Source: Omphiscola glabra (lineage: Eukaryota > Mollusca > Gastropoda > Lymnaeidae). Taken from it: DNA of 64,000 nt. This document shows, piece by piece, positions 12,059 to 23,914 of this stretch. The stretch is taken from positions 55,576,108-55,640,107 of the forward strand of contig OZ024794.1 of assembly GCA_964017045.1 (NCBI GenBank), given 5' to 3'. Each line of letters begins with the position of its first letter. Position 1 is the first letter of the stretch. Under the pieces are notes generated by a model. It had not been told where the DNA came from. It did not search any database and was given only the letters and a program-made list of their open reading frames with translations. Made by a program: the position numbers and the translations under genes.

Positions 12059-14040
12059 CTCATGAGTTTTGTTGGTGTTGAGCATATTTCTCAAATAGTA
12101 TCCAGAGGTTTAGGATCTGCTCAGTAGTGCCACGGCCTTGCCTAAAGCCCGCCTGTTCTTCAGCAATTATTCCGTCGGCATATGGTCTTAGTCGGTTCAG
12201 TATGACCTTGAGCATGACCTTGCTTGGGTGGCTTAATAGGCTAATGGTGCGATAGTTTTGGCATAGCTGGAGGGTGATGATGAGAGATTGGGTCCATGAT
12301 TTGGGCCATTCCCCTGTTAGCCATATTTTGTTACAAATATTGGTTAGGGCATTTATCATTGTTTCTCCTCCCTGTTTCATTAACTCGGCAGGGATATTAT
12401 CTACTCCTTTCCTATTTGGAGTGCTTGGACTGCAGCTTCTACTTCTACGTGGAGAATGGGGAAGCTTTCATTGTCCGTTGCTGGGGGGACATTAAGGATC
12501 TCTGGGTCTATCTTTATATTTTCATTATACAGCTCTGAGCAGTATTCAGTCCATCTTTTCAGGATATCATTTTCCTTGGTCAAACATTTGCCATTTTTAT
12601 CTTGTATGGTAGTACTACGCCCTTGTTTTGCAGTGGTTAGTTCTTTCACCAACTGGTATGCCTTTTTGCTATTGTTTTTCTTCAAGCAATTTTCAATGTC
12701 GTAGCATTGCTCTTCAATCCAGTTCTTCTTTGCCCTTCTCATACCCTTTTTGATGGTTTGGTTAATTTTTCTATATTTATTGGCCCCCTCTGTATCCACC
12801 ATTTTTGTTTTCTTTAACTGCCTCCGTTTGTCACACAGATCGAGGATGTCAGCTGTCACCCATGGTTTTTGTGTTGGTCGATGTTTACCAAGGATGTCAT
12901 GGGCTGTGTCCGTCACAGCTGTGTTGAAGTTATCAATCATTGTGTCCATGTCTGAACAGTCGGCATCTATAATGTTAAGTGCTGCAAATTTTTCTCCTAT
13001 CATTGCTTGGAAGGCTTCTGCTATTTTAGGATCCTTCAGCTTTTCAAGATCGAATTTGATTCTGGTATATCCTTTTTTATTTACCCTCTTTAAGTGCAGC
13101 CTAAAGGTCATCATGACTAGATTGTGGTCACTTCCAATGTCAGCTCCTGGGAAGCTGCGAGTCTTTGCAATGTTTATACTAGACCGGAAACGTGTTTGCA
13201 ACATGATATAATCAATCTGATTGTGATGTTTCCCATTGGGGCTATGCCATGTGGTTTTCCTGGATATTTTATGTTCACCCAGTGTGTTGGCCAGTATGAG
13301 TTCATTGAAGCTGGCGAATTCCAAGAGCCTCAGACCTCTCTCGTTTGAAGTTGCGTTACAGTGGCGTCCACACGTTCCTTTCCAGTTTGCATAGGCATCT
13401 TCTCCTACTTTTGCATTCCAATCACCTTGAACGACAAGAATGTCTTTCTTGGGGGTTTGGTTCAGCACATCTTGGAGTTGATGGTAGAAGTCATCCACTT
13501 CTTCATCATCGTAATCTGAAGTTGGTGCATACGCTTGTACGATGGTGATGTTGAACGGTGTTGCCCTTAGACAGAGAGTGGTGAGTCGGCTCAAAATTGG
13601 TCGACAGCTCATAATACTGTTTTTAATGTTTTTATGGACGAGGAAGCCAACTCCTTGTTCGTGTGTGTCCTCCCGTCCACTAAAAAAAATCTGTGGCCTT
13701 CTTGGGTCGATGTTTCTCCAAAGTTTTTCCATCTCATTTCGCACAGACCTAGGATGTCCCATCTGTATCTGTTCATTTCATGCACTAATTCCTCTACCTT
13801 GCCCGTTTCTCTCAACGATCTCACGTTCCAGGTACCTATCGTAATGTTATTCCTGGCACTGATATTGTTTTTTTCTGCATGATCAGTTGCATACTTTCCA
13901 CCTCCGTTCTGGTCAGAGACGGTAGGCGCGGCCCTTGGTAACCCGGGCGACGGCCGAGCCGGTATGGATTGTGAATCTAGTCTCATGTACATGTAGCGTA
14001 ACTAGGGCAGTTGTCGCATGGCGGCGCCCATCCCTCTCCA
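12059..14040 (-). mobile_element. RTE/BovB-type LINE, endonuclease plus start of RT, frameshifted and 3'-truncated
   Basis: Read on the minus strand, the element opens near 14040 with a GC-rich 5' segment. It then encodes an apurinic-type endonuclease: GTWNVRSL at the start of the domain, then FNITIVQAYAPTSDYDDEEV, GDWNAKVG, NQIDYIM and GSDHNLVM, which carry the expected catalytic N, D and SDH residues. A linker and the N-terminal RT block follow (ELMKQGGETM, EEQAGFRQGRGTTEQI). Block order and wording match RTE/BovB-clade LINEs. Frame changes near 13620 and 12400 break the ORF, and the sequence stops after the GFRQGRG block, before the catalytic YADD region. RTE copies normally lose their 5' end, so this 3' loss is unusual. 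Confidence 0.85.
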
Positions 14041-14452
14041 TGCCATTTATAATTAATTAATTTTATGTATTATCATGACTAGATCATTTTTAGTAGTTTC
14101 CCTTTCTTACCGAAGTGTTTGCACTCCGAGATAGTGTGTCGCGTCATAAACTACACAATTTCCGGTTCATTGTATCTCAAGAACAAATGTTCTCACTTTC
14201 GTTAGTCGATCTCGAAATACCTTTTCCGCTTCTAGGCTGTCTTCCGAATACTTTTATCCGCTTTCTTCCCTTTTACTTATTTGTACGTTTCATGAACATT
14301 TCCCACTTGCTAGGCATGTTGCGGTTTAAATTTTCATTTGGGGACTACAACAATTTCTGATTTCAGCTATCTTGTTGTCATTTTTAAGGCGATGTAATTT
14401 GTCATCATGGCCACTGTGCTTGTCAGCTTATTGCCAATTATCGATAGCCGCC
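14041..14452 (+). promoter_or_regulatory. Probable NOP56 promoter and 5' UTR
   Basis: The stretch between the LINE and the proposed NOP56 start has pyrimidine-rich tracts (near 14222-14282), an ETS-like TTCCGG (14159-14164) and relatively more CpG than its surroundings. An upstream ATG at 14407 is out of frame with the proposed start at 14453. The transcription start cannot be fixed from sequence. Confidence 0.35.
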
Positions 14453-17400
14453 ATGGGGTAATTAATAATTTATTAAACTGGTTATCCAGAATATAAATGG
14501 GAAATACAACTAATAAGAAATCATTTTATATAAATAAAAAAGGTTTTATAACTTAATAATTATTATTGGCTTATGAAATATCAGTGGTTTTAATTTTTGG
14601 GTTGGTTGCTATGGATGGTCAGGGCTGACATGGGATTGATAAGAACTTGTCTTTGACTTAGATAGGCTTAGTAAAAGTATTATTTATAATAGTAATGATA
14701 TTATTTTAAATGGTTTTAGGAGTGGGATAGATAGCTTTTATTACAACTAATATATTTATATAAGTTTATATGTATTTATTTATATTTATTTGTGTGTATA
14801 TATAATGTACATATGCTATAGGCCTAGTATAGACATAGTATAATACAAAGTATATCAGGGTTTAGGCCTAGACCCAACACAACCCTATTATAATAAATTA
14901 TATATGATATTTTCGGCTATGTAATTATATTTTAATGAATATTGTGATTCTTAAGGCATAAACTAAGTAAAAGTATTGAAATATCCTATATTTAATCACA
15001 ATATTCAACAATGGAATTATTATATAATCCTCAGTTAAGTTTCTCATAGAAAAAACAACCTTTCTGGCACAATAATCCAAGAATTACTTACAATATTACT
15101 AAAGAGCAATCATAAAAATTTGTACTTACCTCAAGGAAAGGACTAGAACTTATTTTATTTTCTATTAACAGCCAAAGTTGATCCTAACAATACATGTTGA
15201 TTTGTAAAACAAGATAACAAACTTAAAATAAATGACATACTGATTGCTTTGTCATATTCTTATAATAATAATATACATATGTAGAAAATGGTAAAATAAA
15301 AGTATACTCATAAATTCTAAATGAATCAAGCAATCCTTTATTTGTTTATACTTATAAATGTTAAACAATTCCATAGAAAATTTGAAATTAATATCTTAAG
15401 AATATTATTATTATTTTGGGGAAATTTTAAAAAAAATATTAGTGACCAGGTTGACTAAAAATATATTCTTTTAGTAAAAATAAAATTATACAATTTCGGT
15501 TGTTAATTTTACTCCTTTCTACACCCAGTGTTCAATGGATTGAGGAATATGATTGTTTTAGGTGTTATCCAAGATTATAGTGGGGGGGGGGGGGATACAT
15601 CCATGTTTATATTTGGTACACACTGAAAGGGTAAGGGAGACATGATGATGATTTAGGAGCATAGGGGTGTGTTGATAAGGGGATGATCATCATATTGTTG
15701 CTTGGTAGATATGGCAACAGTAATATCTAGGGAAAGTCAACATAGTGACAAATTTTCTCCGCATTCTCTTTTGTTTGCCTTGGTGTTGTATGACTTAAGA
15801 TTGTAACATAATTATTTAGTAATAATTGTGAAAACGAATCCAGTATGCAATCCTTTTCCTTTCTCCTAATACAATTTGTGGTTGTTGTTAGTCTATAATT
15901 TGTTAACATGTGATGTAATAATGGGAAATGAAATAAAGCTCAAATGCTTAATTCAGGAGAGGACGACCCATTACTCGCCACATTAAATCATGTGACCTAC
16001 CGGATATATCACAGATGATATGTCTTCATTAACTTAGCACTTGTTTTTATTCTTGTCATAAACACATTTAAAACATATATACATAACCTTTTTATGAAGT
16101 TCCTATTTCTTGACTGATTTTTTTTTAAAAATAGACGGAAAAAAGGTAATCTTAAATAAATCTATTTACTAACTACTAAATTTAAGGAAATGAGAACCTA
16201 TTTTTCCACAAGCATTTCTTCTGTTTAAGTGTAGAATGATTCAAAACTAAATTCATGTATTTGCCAAAATGCATCCCTGCAATAAAAGTAATTCACACAC
16301 ACACACCCAAAAAAACGCCCCCCAACCTTTCCTGGAATAACTTCAGTGGTCTGGTATACACATCAATAATGATAGGCCACCCCATTCAAAATAATTTTTC
16401 TGATGGTTTTCTGTATGCGTTATCCGTTAAGGGTGTATATAACATGAATGGATATGTATATAATTTGTCATTGATCACTGTCCATATTGTACTTGCATAT
16501 GTTAATAATTTTTTTATTTACACTCTAACAGAGTAAACTTCTATACATCCTGTTTGAACATGCTGCTGGATATGCATTGTTCTCTGTAAAAGAATTTGAT
16601 GAAGTAGCTACATTTCTGCCACAGGTGGAGAGTAGTGTTACTGACATTAGCAAGTTTCAGTCAGTTGTCAAGCTTTCGGCATTTCAGGCCTTCAGAAATG
16701 GGCCTAATTCATTGGATAACATTAATGCAATCGCTGCAGGTGTGTTAAGTTATATTTTTATACATTCATATAATTAGATTTTAAATATTACTTAGCTAAA
16801 ACTTTGTAGCCATGAAAGATTAGGATTTGAGCCAAAACTATACAAGCACTGTAACTTTTTGAAGCACGACATCGCTATTAAGCGCCTGATCTTCTGCTAT
16901 TGTGCTAAAAGATTGTTTTTAACAATTTTTTAGTAATAGTTCAATTGTATTTAGAATGCCACTTTGTAAAAATTTTATCCAGATAACTCACTAAATATTT
17001 TTGTGATAATAGTAGGACAAAACAATCAGAGTAACTGTTTCCAGACACTAAAACTTCATTTCCTTTATAAATACATAATAGGAGAGTTGCATCCAGATTT
17101 ACAAGCATTTTTAGAGAAAGAGGTTCCTGCCCCCAAGAAAAAAGTTCAAGTTATTCTTGGTGTTGGAGATGCCAAAATTGGAGCTGCTATATCAGACACT
17201 CTTCACATTTCTTGCCAACATAGTGGAGTTGTAGTAGAGCTTATGCGTGGTATAAAAATGTCAATTTATCGATTTTAAACTTGTGTACTTTTTTTTGTTG
17301 CTCTGTATTCATTGTGCTCTTTCTTTGATGATCACACATACTGGTCTAAAAATTGCTAATTATTATTTTAAAGCAAAAATGACTGAAAGAGAAGTTTATG

Positions 17401-20400
17401 AAGATTTTAGAAAGGAATTTACTTTAAAGTTTCTTAGTAGTTTCAAACATACTCAGAATACAAATATTTTTTACTCACTCTTTTTATGATTTTTTTTCCC
17501 AGGTATTCGTACCCATTTCCCACACTTTATAAATGCTTTGACAGAATTAACCGCTGGTAAAGCCCAATTGGGTCTTGGACACAGTTATTCCAGAGACAAA
17601 GTGAAGTTTAATGTTAATAGAGTAGATAATATGATCATACAGAGCATCAGTTTATTGGACCAACTAGATAAAGATGTAAACACTTTCTCCATGAGAATAA
17701 GGTACGTACAATACTTAATTGTATAACTTACTCATTTTTACCACATGTAAGTTGTAATTTGAGTCAGGCTCTTCATACTGGAGCCAGTATGCAGATCATT
17801 GTTCTGAATTTTAACAGGAAATCATTATTTATGGAATTTAAAAAAGTTGACTTTTCCAGATTTCTCACTCACGCTTTCCCTTTTAACAAAATTGTTTTTA
17901 ACTCTGTGAAACTAATTTCATTTTGAATAACCATACCTTCCGTTTGAATAACATTCCTTCATACAATTTGGTTTCATTCTAATTTCTGTTAAACATTCAC
18001 TATGTAGCGTCTGCAAACAATAAATGACATGACTGACCCCCACTTTGTTTTTTAAGTTTTGTCATACTTAGTATTTAGACTTTTCCAAGTCATATTAATG
18101 CATTTACTTAGTGTAGTTACATAAACAAAATAAGAAAGGAAAAGATAAGAATTTTTTTTTAAAATTGTTGATTAGTATTTATATTTTTTTACCGGTATAT
18201 TTAAAAGATTGAAAAAATATTTTTTTTTTACCTAATTAGATACTGTTCCTAAAGTAATAAAAAGACTTATTCCATAAGATGATGTTAGATACTGTTCCTA
18301 AAGTAATAAAAATACTTATTTCATAAGATGATGTTGTTTGATACCAGTACCTAACTGTGAAATGAAATCATTCTGCAGAAAGTGTTTAATACTAAAGCCA
18401 TAGATAATAATACTATTTTTCAAAAGTTTGTATTAAATACATATTATGAGGTCAAGAAATCTCTAGTTGTGTTTTATATGATTTTTTTTCTATAGCTCAC
18501 TATTTTTCTTTCAGGGAATGGTATTCATATCACTTTCCAGAGTTGGTTAAAATAGTGAATGACAATTTCATGTTTGCACGCCTTACCAACTTGATTGGTG
18601 ACCGCACTAAATTACAACCTGAAATGGAAGATGCTATTGAGGAGGTGGTAATGGATAGTGCTAAAGTCAAGGCTATTTTTGAGGCTGCCAAGTCATCAAT
18701 GGGTGAATTTTTAAATTTTCTTTTTTGTATTTTTAAAAAAATCAGGCATAATTTCTGCTGTAGCTTTTAATATTAAATGATTTTTTTCTTGTCTGTTTTT
18801 TTAAGTTGATAAAGTTTTCTTATTATAATTATAGGAATTGACATTGGGGCAATTGATTTGATGAACATCCAAATGTTTGCAAAGCGAGTGATCAGCTTAA
18901 CAGAGTATAGGCGATCTTTGGCAGAATATTTACATAGCAAGATGCTGAGTGTGGCTCCTAATCTTGCTGCTCTTATTGGTGAACAAGTTAGTATTTAATT
19001 ATGACTTGTCAGTCTTCACTTTTTCTAATAATTTTAAAAGATTTGCAGTTAATTTTTTGTGTTTACATTGTAAACAATATAGTTTCCTTGATAATAAGTG
19101 ATCGACAAATTCATAATAAAACAATTTATGCTAATCACATCCTTTTTACTATTTGCGACAATAAATGACTGTAAATTTATACATAAAAATAGTTAATAAA
19201 AAAATAACTATAACTGACAAAAGGTTTTGATAAGTGACAATGTCCTTTGATCACACAGACAGTTCCCTCATATTTATATCGGTGCATAACTAAAAATGCT
19301 TTAATGATCCAGGTCAAATAGTGAAAGATAATCTCATGCTAATAAGCCTTTCTATATCTCTTTTGCCTACTTTATAGTAAAGATATTGAAATTTTCTGTC
19401 CTTTTAATAGGTGGGTGCACGTCTAATCTCACATGCTGGAAGTCTTACAAATCTGGCAAAGTACCCTGCTTCAACAGTACAGATTCTTGGAGCAGAGAAG
19501 GCTTTATTCAGGCAATTATTTTCTTTATACTTTCTTGTGCAATTTTTATCCACTTAACCAGTAATCATTTTGAATTGTATTGTTAAAGAGTATTGCTTGG
19601 TAAATAGTTCTAGCCACTATTTTGATTGGTTTTTTGTTGTTTATATTAGAGCCCTCAAGACAAGAGGGAACACTCCAAAATATGGACTCATCTTTCACTC
19701 AACATTCATTGGTCGAGCTGGAGCAAAAAATAAAGGTCGCATCTCTCGATATTTGGCAAATAAGTGCTCCATAGCATCCAGAGTAGATAACTTCTCAGGT
19801 TTGTGGAACTTCTCATTTGACATTTTTTTAATAAATAATTTAGTCTGTTAAGAATGCGTTAAATATTAAAAATTGCTCTCACCCTGGGTTACTTATTTTT
19901 TTATTAATTTTCAGATGTCCCAACTTCAGTCATTGGAGAACATTTAAAACAGCAAGTTGAAGACAGGCTCAAGTTTTATGAAACTGGTGAGAATCCAGCT
20001 AAAAATGTTGATGTCATGAAGATAGCTGTCCAAGAGGTAAGTTTTCTTTCATAAATTTTCGGTTTTGGAAGTTTTAGCCCTTTCTAAAAAAAAGATCTGG
20101 CAGTGAATGGACCGAGAAAAACGATTGGTTGTAATTTTTTTTTAAAGTTGGGACCATCCTTCTATATAGTATGTACGCACTGATGGGGAGGTGTGGGTTG
20201 TCAAGAAAATCAGTGGCATACGAGACATGTGCGCAGGGGGATTGGTGGACGTGTCAAATGTTATAAAAATATCACCGCAACATATCGTGATGGTCATATT
20301 GCTTTGTCACAGTGAACTAGCTATCTGCGTCAACAGTAGTATTTAGACTAGTCGCCCTAGCAGACAACTTCACTCACCACCCCCTTTGACGGCTACCAAG

Positions 20401-21776
20401 ACTGTGACGTAGTTTTGTGACATAATTATTTTGTTCGTCTGAACTGCGGCGATTGTGAAAAAATAGAAAACTAGACGTGTTGGTTGACTACAGTGTGTTG
20501 TGACTTTGTTGAGATATGTTAAATATTACCACTACCGCGATCTCTTTATGAAAACACAAATCACAAAGCAATAGAATAAGATAACTGCGAAACATTGTGG
20601 TGATATTTTTATATCCTTAATAATGTGATGTTGTCAAGTTTTATTTTCACAAATGAACTCGCTAGCTATACTTACAATAATGTTTAGTCCACCGAATGTT
20701 CAGCGCGCGTGTGACGTATATTTCGTTGGGCCACGCCAGTGGTACTAAAATTTTCGTTTTCCGGCACCTATGCCTTATTAGGTTTTCACCAGGCTCCCTG
20801 TGTGAAATTCTTACAAGTACACTTCGAAATTAGTTCTTTCTAAAGACGATTTTTGAGCCTGGGCTGACCTAATCACTTGGGGTGAAAACCCGTGTCACAT
20901 TTTGTTTACTGTTACAATGGTAACATATAAAATGGATTTTGTTAATTTTGTTCTTATTGGGGGAGGGGGGGGGCGTAAAAAAAGTACGCGTTCAACAGGG
21001 GGAGGGGGTTACATAATTTGACTTTTATGGGTACCGGTACGTATATAGATGGCACCTCTTTGCGTTTGTTTGCTTTGTATGACCTAATTTTATGACATAA
21101 TTATCTCTTACGGCGCGTTCCATTTTTTGACGCCAGCTTAACTCGATTCCACTGAACACGCTATACGAGTAGTTATCATAGACATAATGTAGGCTATATT
21201 TTTATTTATTTACTATTAAGATACTGTATTGTACGATTTTGAGACGATGTTGTACGATTTTAGGAGTTTGAGGGTAAACAGGTCTGTTTAGTTGTTTGGC
21301 ATCATATGTGAAATTATTTCATCTTAATTTTTTTATATTTTAGTTGAGAGTTTTTATTCTCATCAATATTATATATTAATATTTATGAACTTTGTGGGGT
21401 TTTTTTTCTTCTTTAGGCTGAAGTGGCAAAAGTGAAAGTAATCAAGGCACTAAAGAAACAGGACAGGAAAGAGAAGAAACGCAAGTTAAAGGAAGCCAAT
21501 GGTTTGGAAACATCGGTTATCGTAGACAATGGAGAAGATGAGCCTGCAAAGAAAAAAAAGAAGAAGAATAAGAGAGAGGATGACATTGGAGATGACACAT
21601 CTCTGACTGAAGTTGATACTACAATGGATGAAAGTCTAAATGCCAAAAAAAGCAAGAAGAAGAAGAAAAAATCTAAAGATGATGAAGATGCTTCTGTAAC
21701 AGAGATGGACACCACTGCAGAGATAGAGCATAAAACAAAGAAATCTAAGAAGAAAAAGAAACAGAAAGATGATTAA
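14453..21776 (+). CDS. NOP56: Nucleolar protein 56, box C/D snoRNP core protein
   Basis: NOP56 is a core protein of box C/D snoRNPs and pairs with NOP58 and fibrillarin to direct rRNA 2'-O-methylation. Exons: 14453-14457, 16534-16739, 17082-17249, 17503-17701, 18515-18702, 18835-18986, 19411-19511, 19650-19798, 19915-20036, 21417-21776. Joined, they give 549 codons plus a stop with consistent phases. The N-terminal NOP5NT domain begins [13 protein letters not shown]. The coiled-coil region includes [20 protein letters not shown]. The Nop domain contains [31 protein letters not shown] and [18 protein letters not shown]. The last exon gives the usual lysine-rich KKKKKK tail, slightly shorter than in vertebrates. 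All domains are intact and the gene looks functional. The start is the least certain part: GCCGCCATGGG at 14447-14457 has a near-ideal Kozak context, but an alternative first exon would use the acceptor two bases upstream. Confidence 0.93.
14458..16533 (+). other. Proposed first intron of NOP56
   Basis: Begins GTAATT and ends with overlapping acceptors CAG and AG (16529-16533). AT-rich, with a poly-G run at 15583-15594 and short (CA)n at 16294. No other gene is seen. Confidence 0.45.
17317..17391 (+). ncRNA. Candidate box C/D snoRNA inside a NOP56 intron
   Basis: The intron 17250-17502 contains a C-box-like TTGATGA (17325-17331) and a D-box CTGA (17383-17386). They are bracketed by complementary arms CTCTT (17317-17321) and AAGAG (17387-17391), giving a 75-nt unit with a terminal stem. 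The 3' end is about 110 nt upstream of the splice acceptor, a workable distance for intronic processing. NOP56 hosts several C/D snoRNAs in vertebrates, which supports the context. The C box has T instead of a purine at its first position. The internal D' and C' boxes are weak and I could not match the guide to an rRNA site. Confidence 0.45.
18236..18334. repeat. 49-bp tandem duplication in a NOP56 intron
   Basis: Two nearly identical 49-bp units starting TTAGATACTGTTCC, at 18236 and 18285, differing at two or three bases. Confidence 0.85.
20261..20615. repeat. Foldback repeat inside the last NOP56 intron
   Basis: The left arm (20261-20310, TATAAAAATATCACCGCAAC then ATTGCTTTGT) is an imperfect inverted copy of the right arm (about 20555-20615). 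Flanking sequences to about 20240 and 20720 also show weaker inverted similarity around GGTGGAC. This suggests a diverged foldback DNA element, but no clear target duplication was seen. The 1.38-kb intron is the largest after intron 1. Confidence 0.5.
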
Positions 21777-22001
21777 TTAAAAAAATTGTTGATTTGTACA
21801 ATGTGTTCCTGGCTTTTAACATTTCATTGATTTGTTGCATTTCATGTCATAGATTTGTTGCATTTCATGTCATAGATTTGTTGAATTTCATGATCAGCAT
21901 AACTGATCAGAAACACTTGTGTACTTTTTATTTTATTTCTCTTCTTTTTTTTTCCCCCCTTTTATTTTTAATCAAAAAAAACCATGAAAACCTGCTTTAA
22001 C

Positions 22002-22007
22002 AATAAA
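22002..22007 (+). terminator. NOP56 polyadenylation signal
   Basis: AATAAA 225 bp downstream of the NOP56 stop codon, followed by T-rich and GT-containing sequence. Another AATAAA overlaps 22096. Confidence 0.65.
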
Positions 22008-22019
22008 CTTTTTGTTAAA

Positions 22020-22758
22020 AGTTTGTCTTATGTATTACTTGTATGGTTAGTCTGTCATATTTCATTGTAAATGTAGTTAAAAAATGTTAACTCATAAATA
22101 AATTAAGCGCTAAAGGTAACAGTTAGAAAAAATATTTTAATGAGAAGAGTTGGAACACAAAGAGAAAAGGGAATCATTTCTCACCCTGCTACTTGAATTT
22201 TTACTAGTCCATAATCCTGGCAATTGCTTTTATGGGTAATTTGGCTTTTGCTCTAGTCCTGACAGTTTCCTTTGCCAGATAATGAGTTATGCAATCATTT
22301 AATTGATTTAACCTTTGGACTACACCACCATTGGACGTTTCTTTTACTCTATCCAGGGGGCACTGAAGCTCTCTGATATGGTACGTTTTATCTGATCAAT
22401 GATCCTCTTGATCAGAGTTTTTTGGGGGACTGGCACATTTAAATATACCAGTACCAGAAATACAGAACATAAAATACCAATCAAGTATACTAGTAGAAAA
22501 AAATTGTGATATGTATGTTCATTTTTGTACATCCTAAAATCCTGTTCTACCTGGCAGTGGCAGCTGTGCGGGAAGAATGCTATAGCTTGAAAAATGGACA
22601 ACCTATCTTCTTGGCCAATGCTTTGATAGTTTTTCCAAACACAGAACGTGTAAAATTGGCAGCTTTTGAAGAACATGTCCTCTCCACATTAACATGAATG
22701 CACTTCAGCAAGTTGTCAAATACTCTGGGGGGAAAAGTGCATTTGTTGTAATTTTAAA

Positions 22759-22791
<33 letters not shown>

Positions 22792-23700
22792 AAGTTAATA
22801 GCTTATGCCTGTACGGCCTTTTTTATAAATAGAATTATAAAGAAATGGACTGCAATAAGAATAATGAATAAGATTAGGTAGAAAGAAAGAACTACGCAAA
22901 ACAAAGTGGGAAAACCTGAAAAAGGACACATCAAACGTCGAAGACGTCTTCAGCTACAAAAACTTCATAAAGCCGTATATAAATTAATAAATATATAATT
23001 GATATTATTATTAATAAATTTTAAACATCATACACCTTACATTGGAGGCACAAGGAAAGCCCTAACACAAAATAATGAAGGGCTATATCATTAATTTCAA
23101 TACTTTAAAGTCGTCAGAACCCCTGAAGTGAAACGCCACCTCGCACACCAGCTTGTGAAACACTGGTAGAGTGCAATTGCAATAGAGAAGTTTCATTTAT
23201 TGAGTTAGCCTCCCGAATACTTTTCCCCAGATCTAACAAGCGGATACAAAAATTGACCAATTAGAAGTAGTAGCGTGGTTATATACATTGAAGTTTAGAC
23301 TTTTAATTTATTTCGATAGGGATATCTGCACGCAGAAAAACAACATTACTATTAAATTTTCCTTTGGAATACCTTTGATCTTTACATTGTCTTTATTTAA
23401 AGTGGTGAAATTTTTGTCCAATGTACCGGTATTCAAAAAAGCAACTACAACAAAAATTCTATGTTCATATTCATATAGATAGACTGCAGGCCAACTTTCT
23501 TTTAAAATTTCGTTCTTTTTGTGGGGTTTTTTAGCATCGGTGGTTCTGGTTTTTTTTTGACTATCATAATTTAAATTAATTAAGCTATGCATTAGGCTAA
23601 GATCTTATTTTTGAGCTCTTGAAACTGTCAGGGCGCAAAGTGGGGTGGATCGGGGCGAGGCTTACGGATAATGCGACTTAATGGCCCAGCATTTCCAATG
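22020..23700. other. No gene recognised
   Basis: Contains an (AT)n-(GA)n microsatellite at 22760-22792. The open reading at 22506-22697 has no recognisable domain. Confidence 0.5.
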
Positions 23701-23708
23701 ACTATTAT

Positions 23709-23914
23709 CAGAGGCGTAGCGTAGGGAGGCAGGGGGTACAGATGTACCCGGGCGCCAACTAGTTAGGGGCGCCAAAATGTGCTTTGGTTTTATTTTATTG
23801 ATGAAAATAATGGGTTTGAGAGTTGAAAAAGGGAAAAGAGGGCGCTTTAAAATGAATCTTGTCCCCAGGCGCCAATCTTGTGCCCGGGCGCCAAACACTC
23901 TAGCTACGCCACTG
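23709..23914 (+). mobile_element. hAT-type MITE with perfect 8-bp target duplication
   Basis: 206 bp bounded by CAGAGGCGTAGC and GCTACGCCACTG, flanked on both sides by ACTATTAT (23701-23708 and 23915-23922). An 8-bp duplication with CAG...CTG ends is the hAT signature. There is no coding capacity. A diverged relative is at 38071-38258. Confidence 0.88.

Noticed and set aside
21413..21715. Minus-strand ORF over the last NOP56 exon
   Set aside because: It is the antisense shadow of the lysine-rich NOP56 tail.
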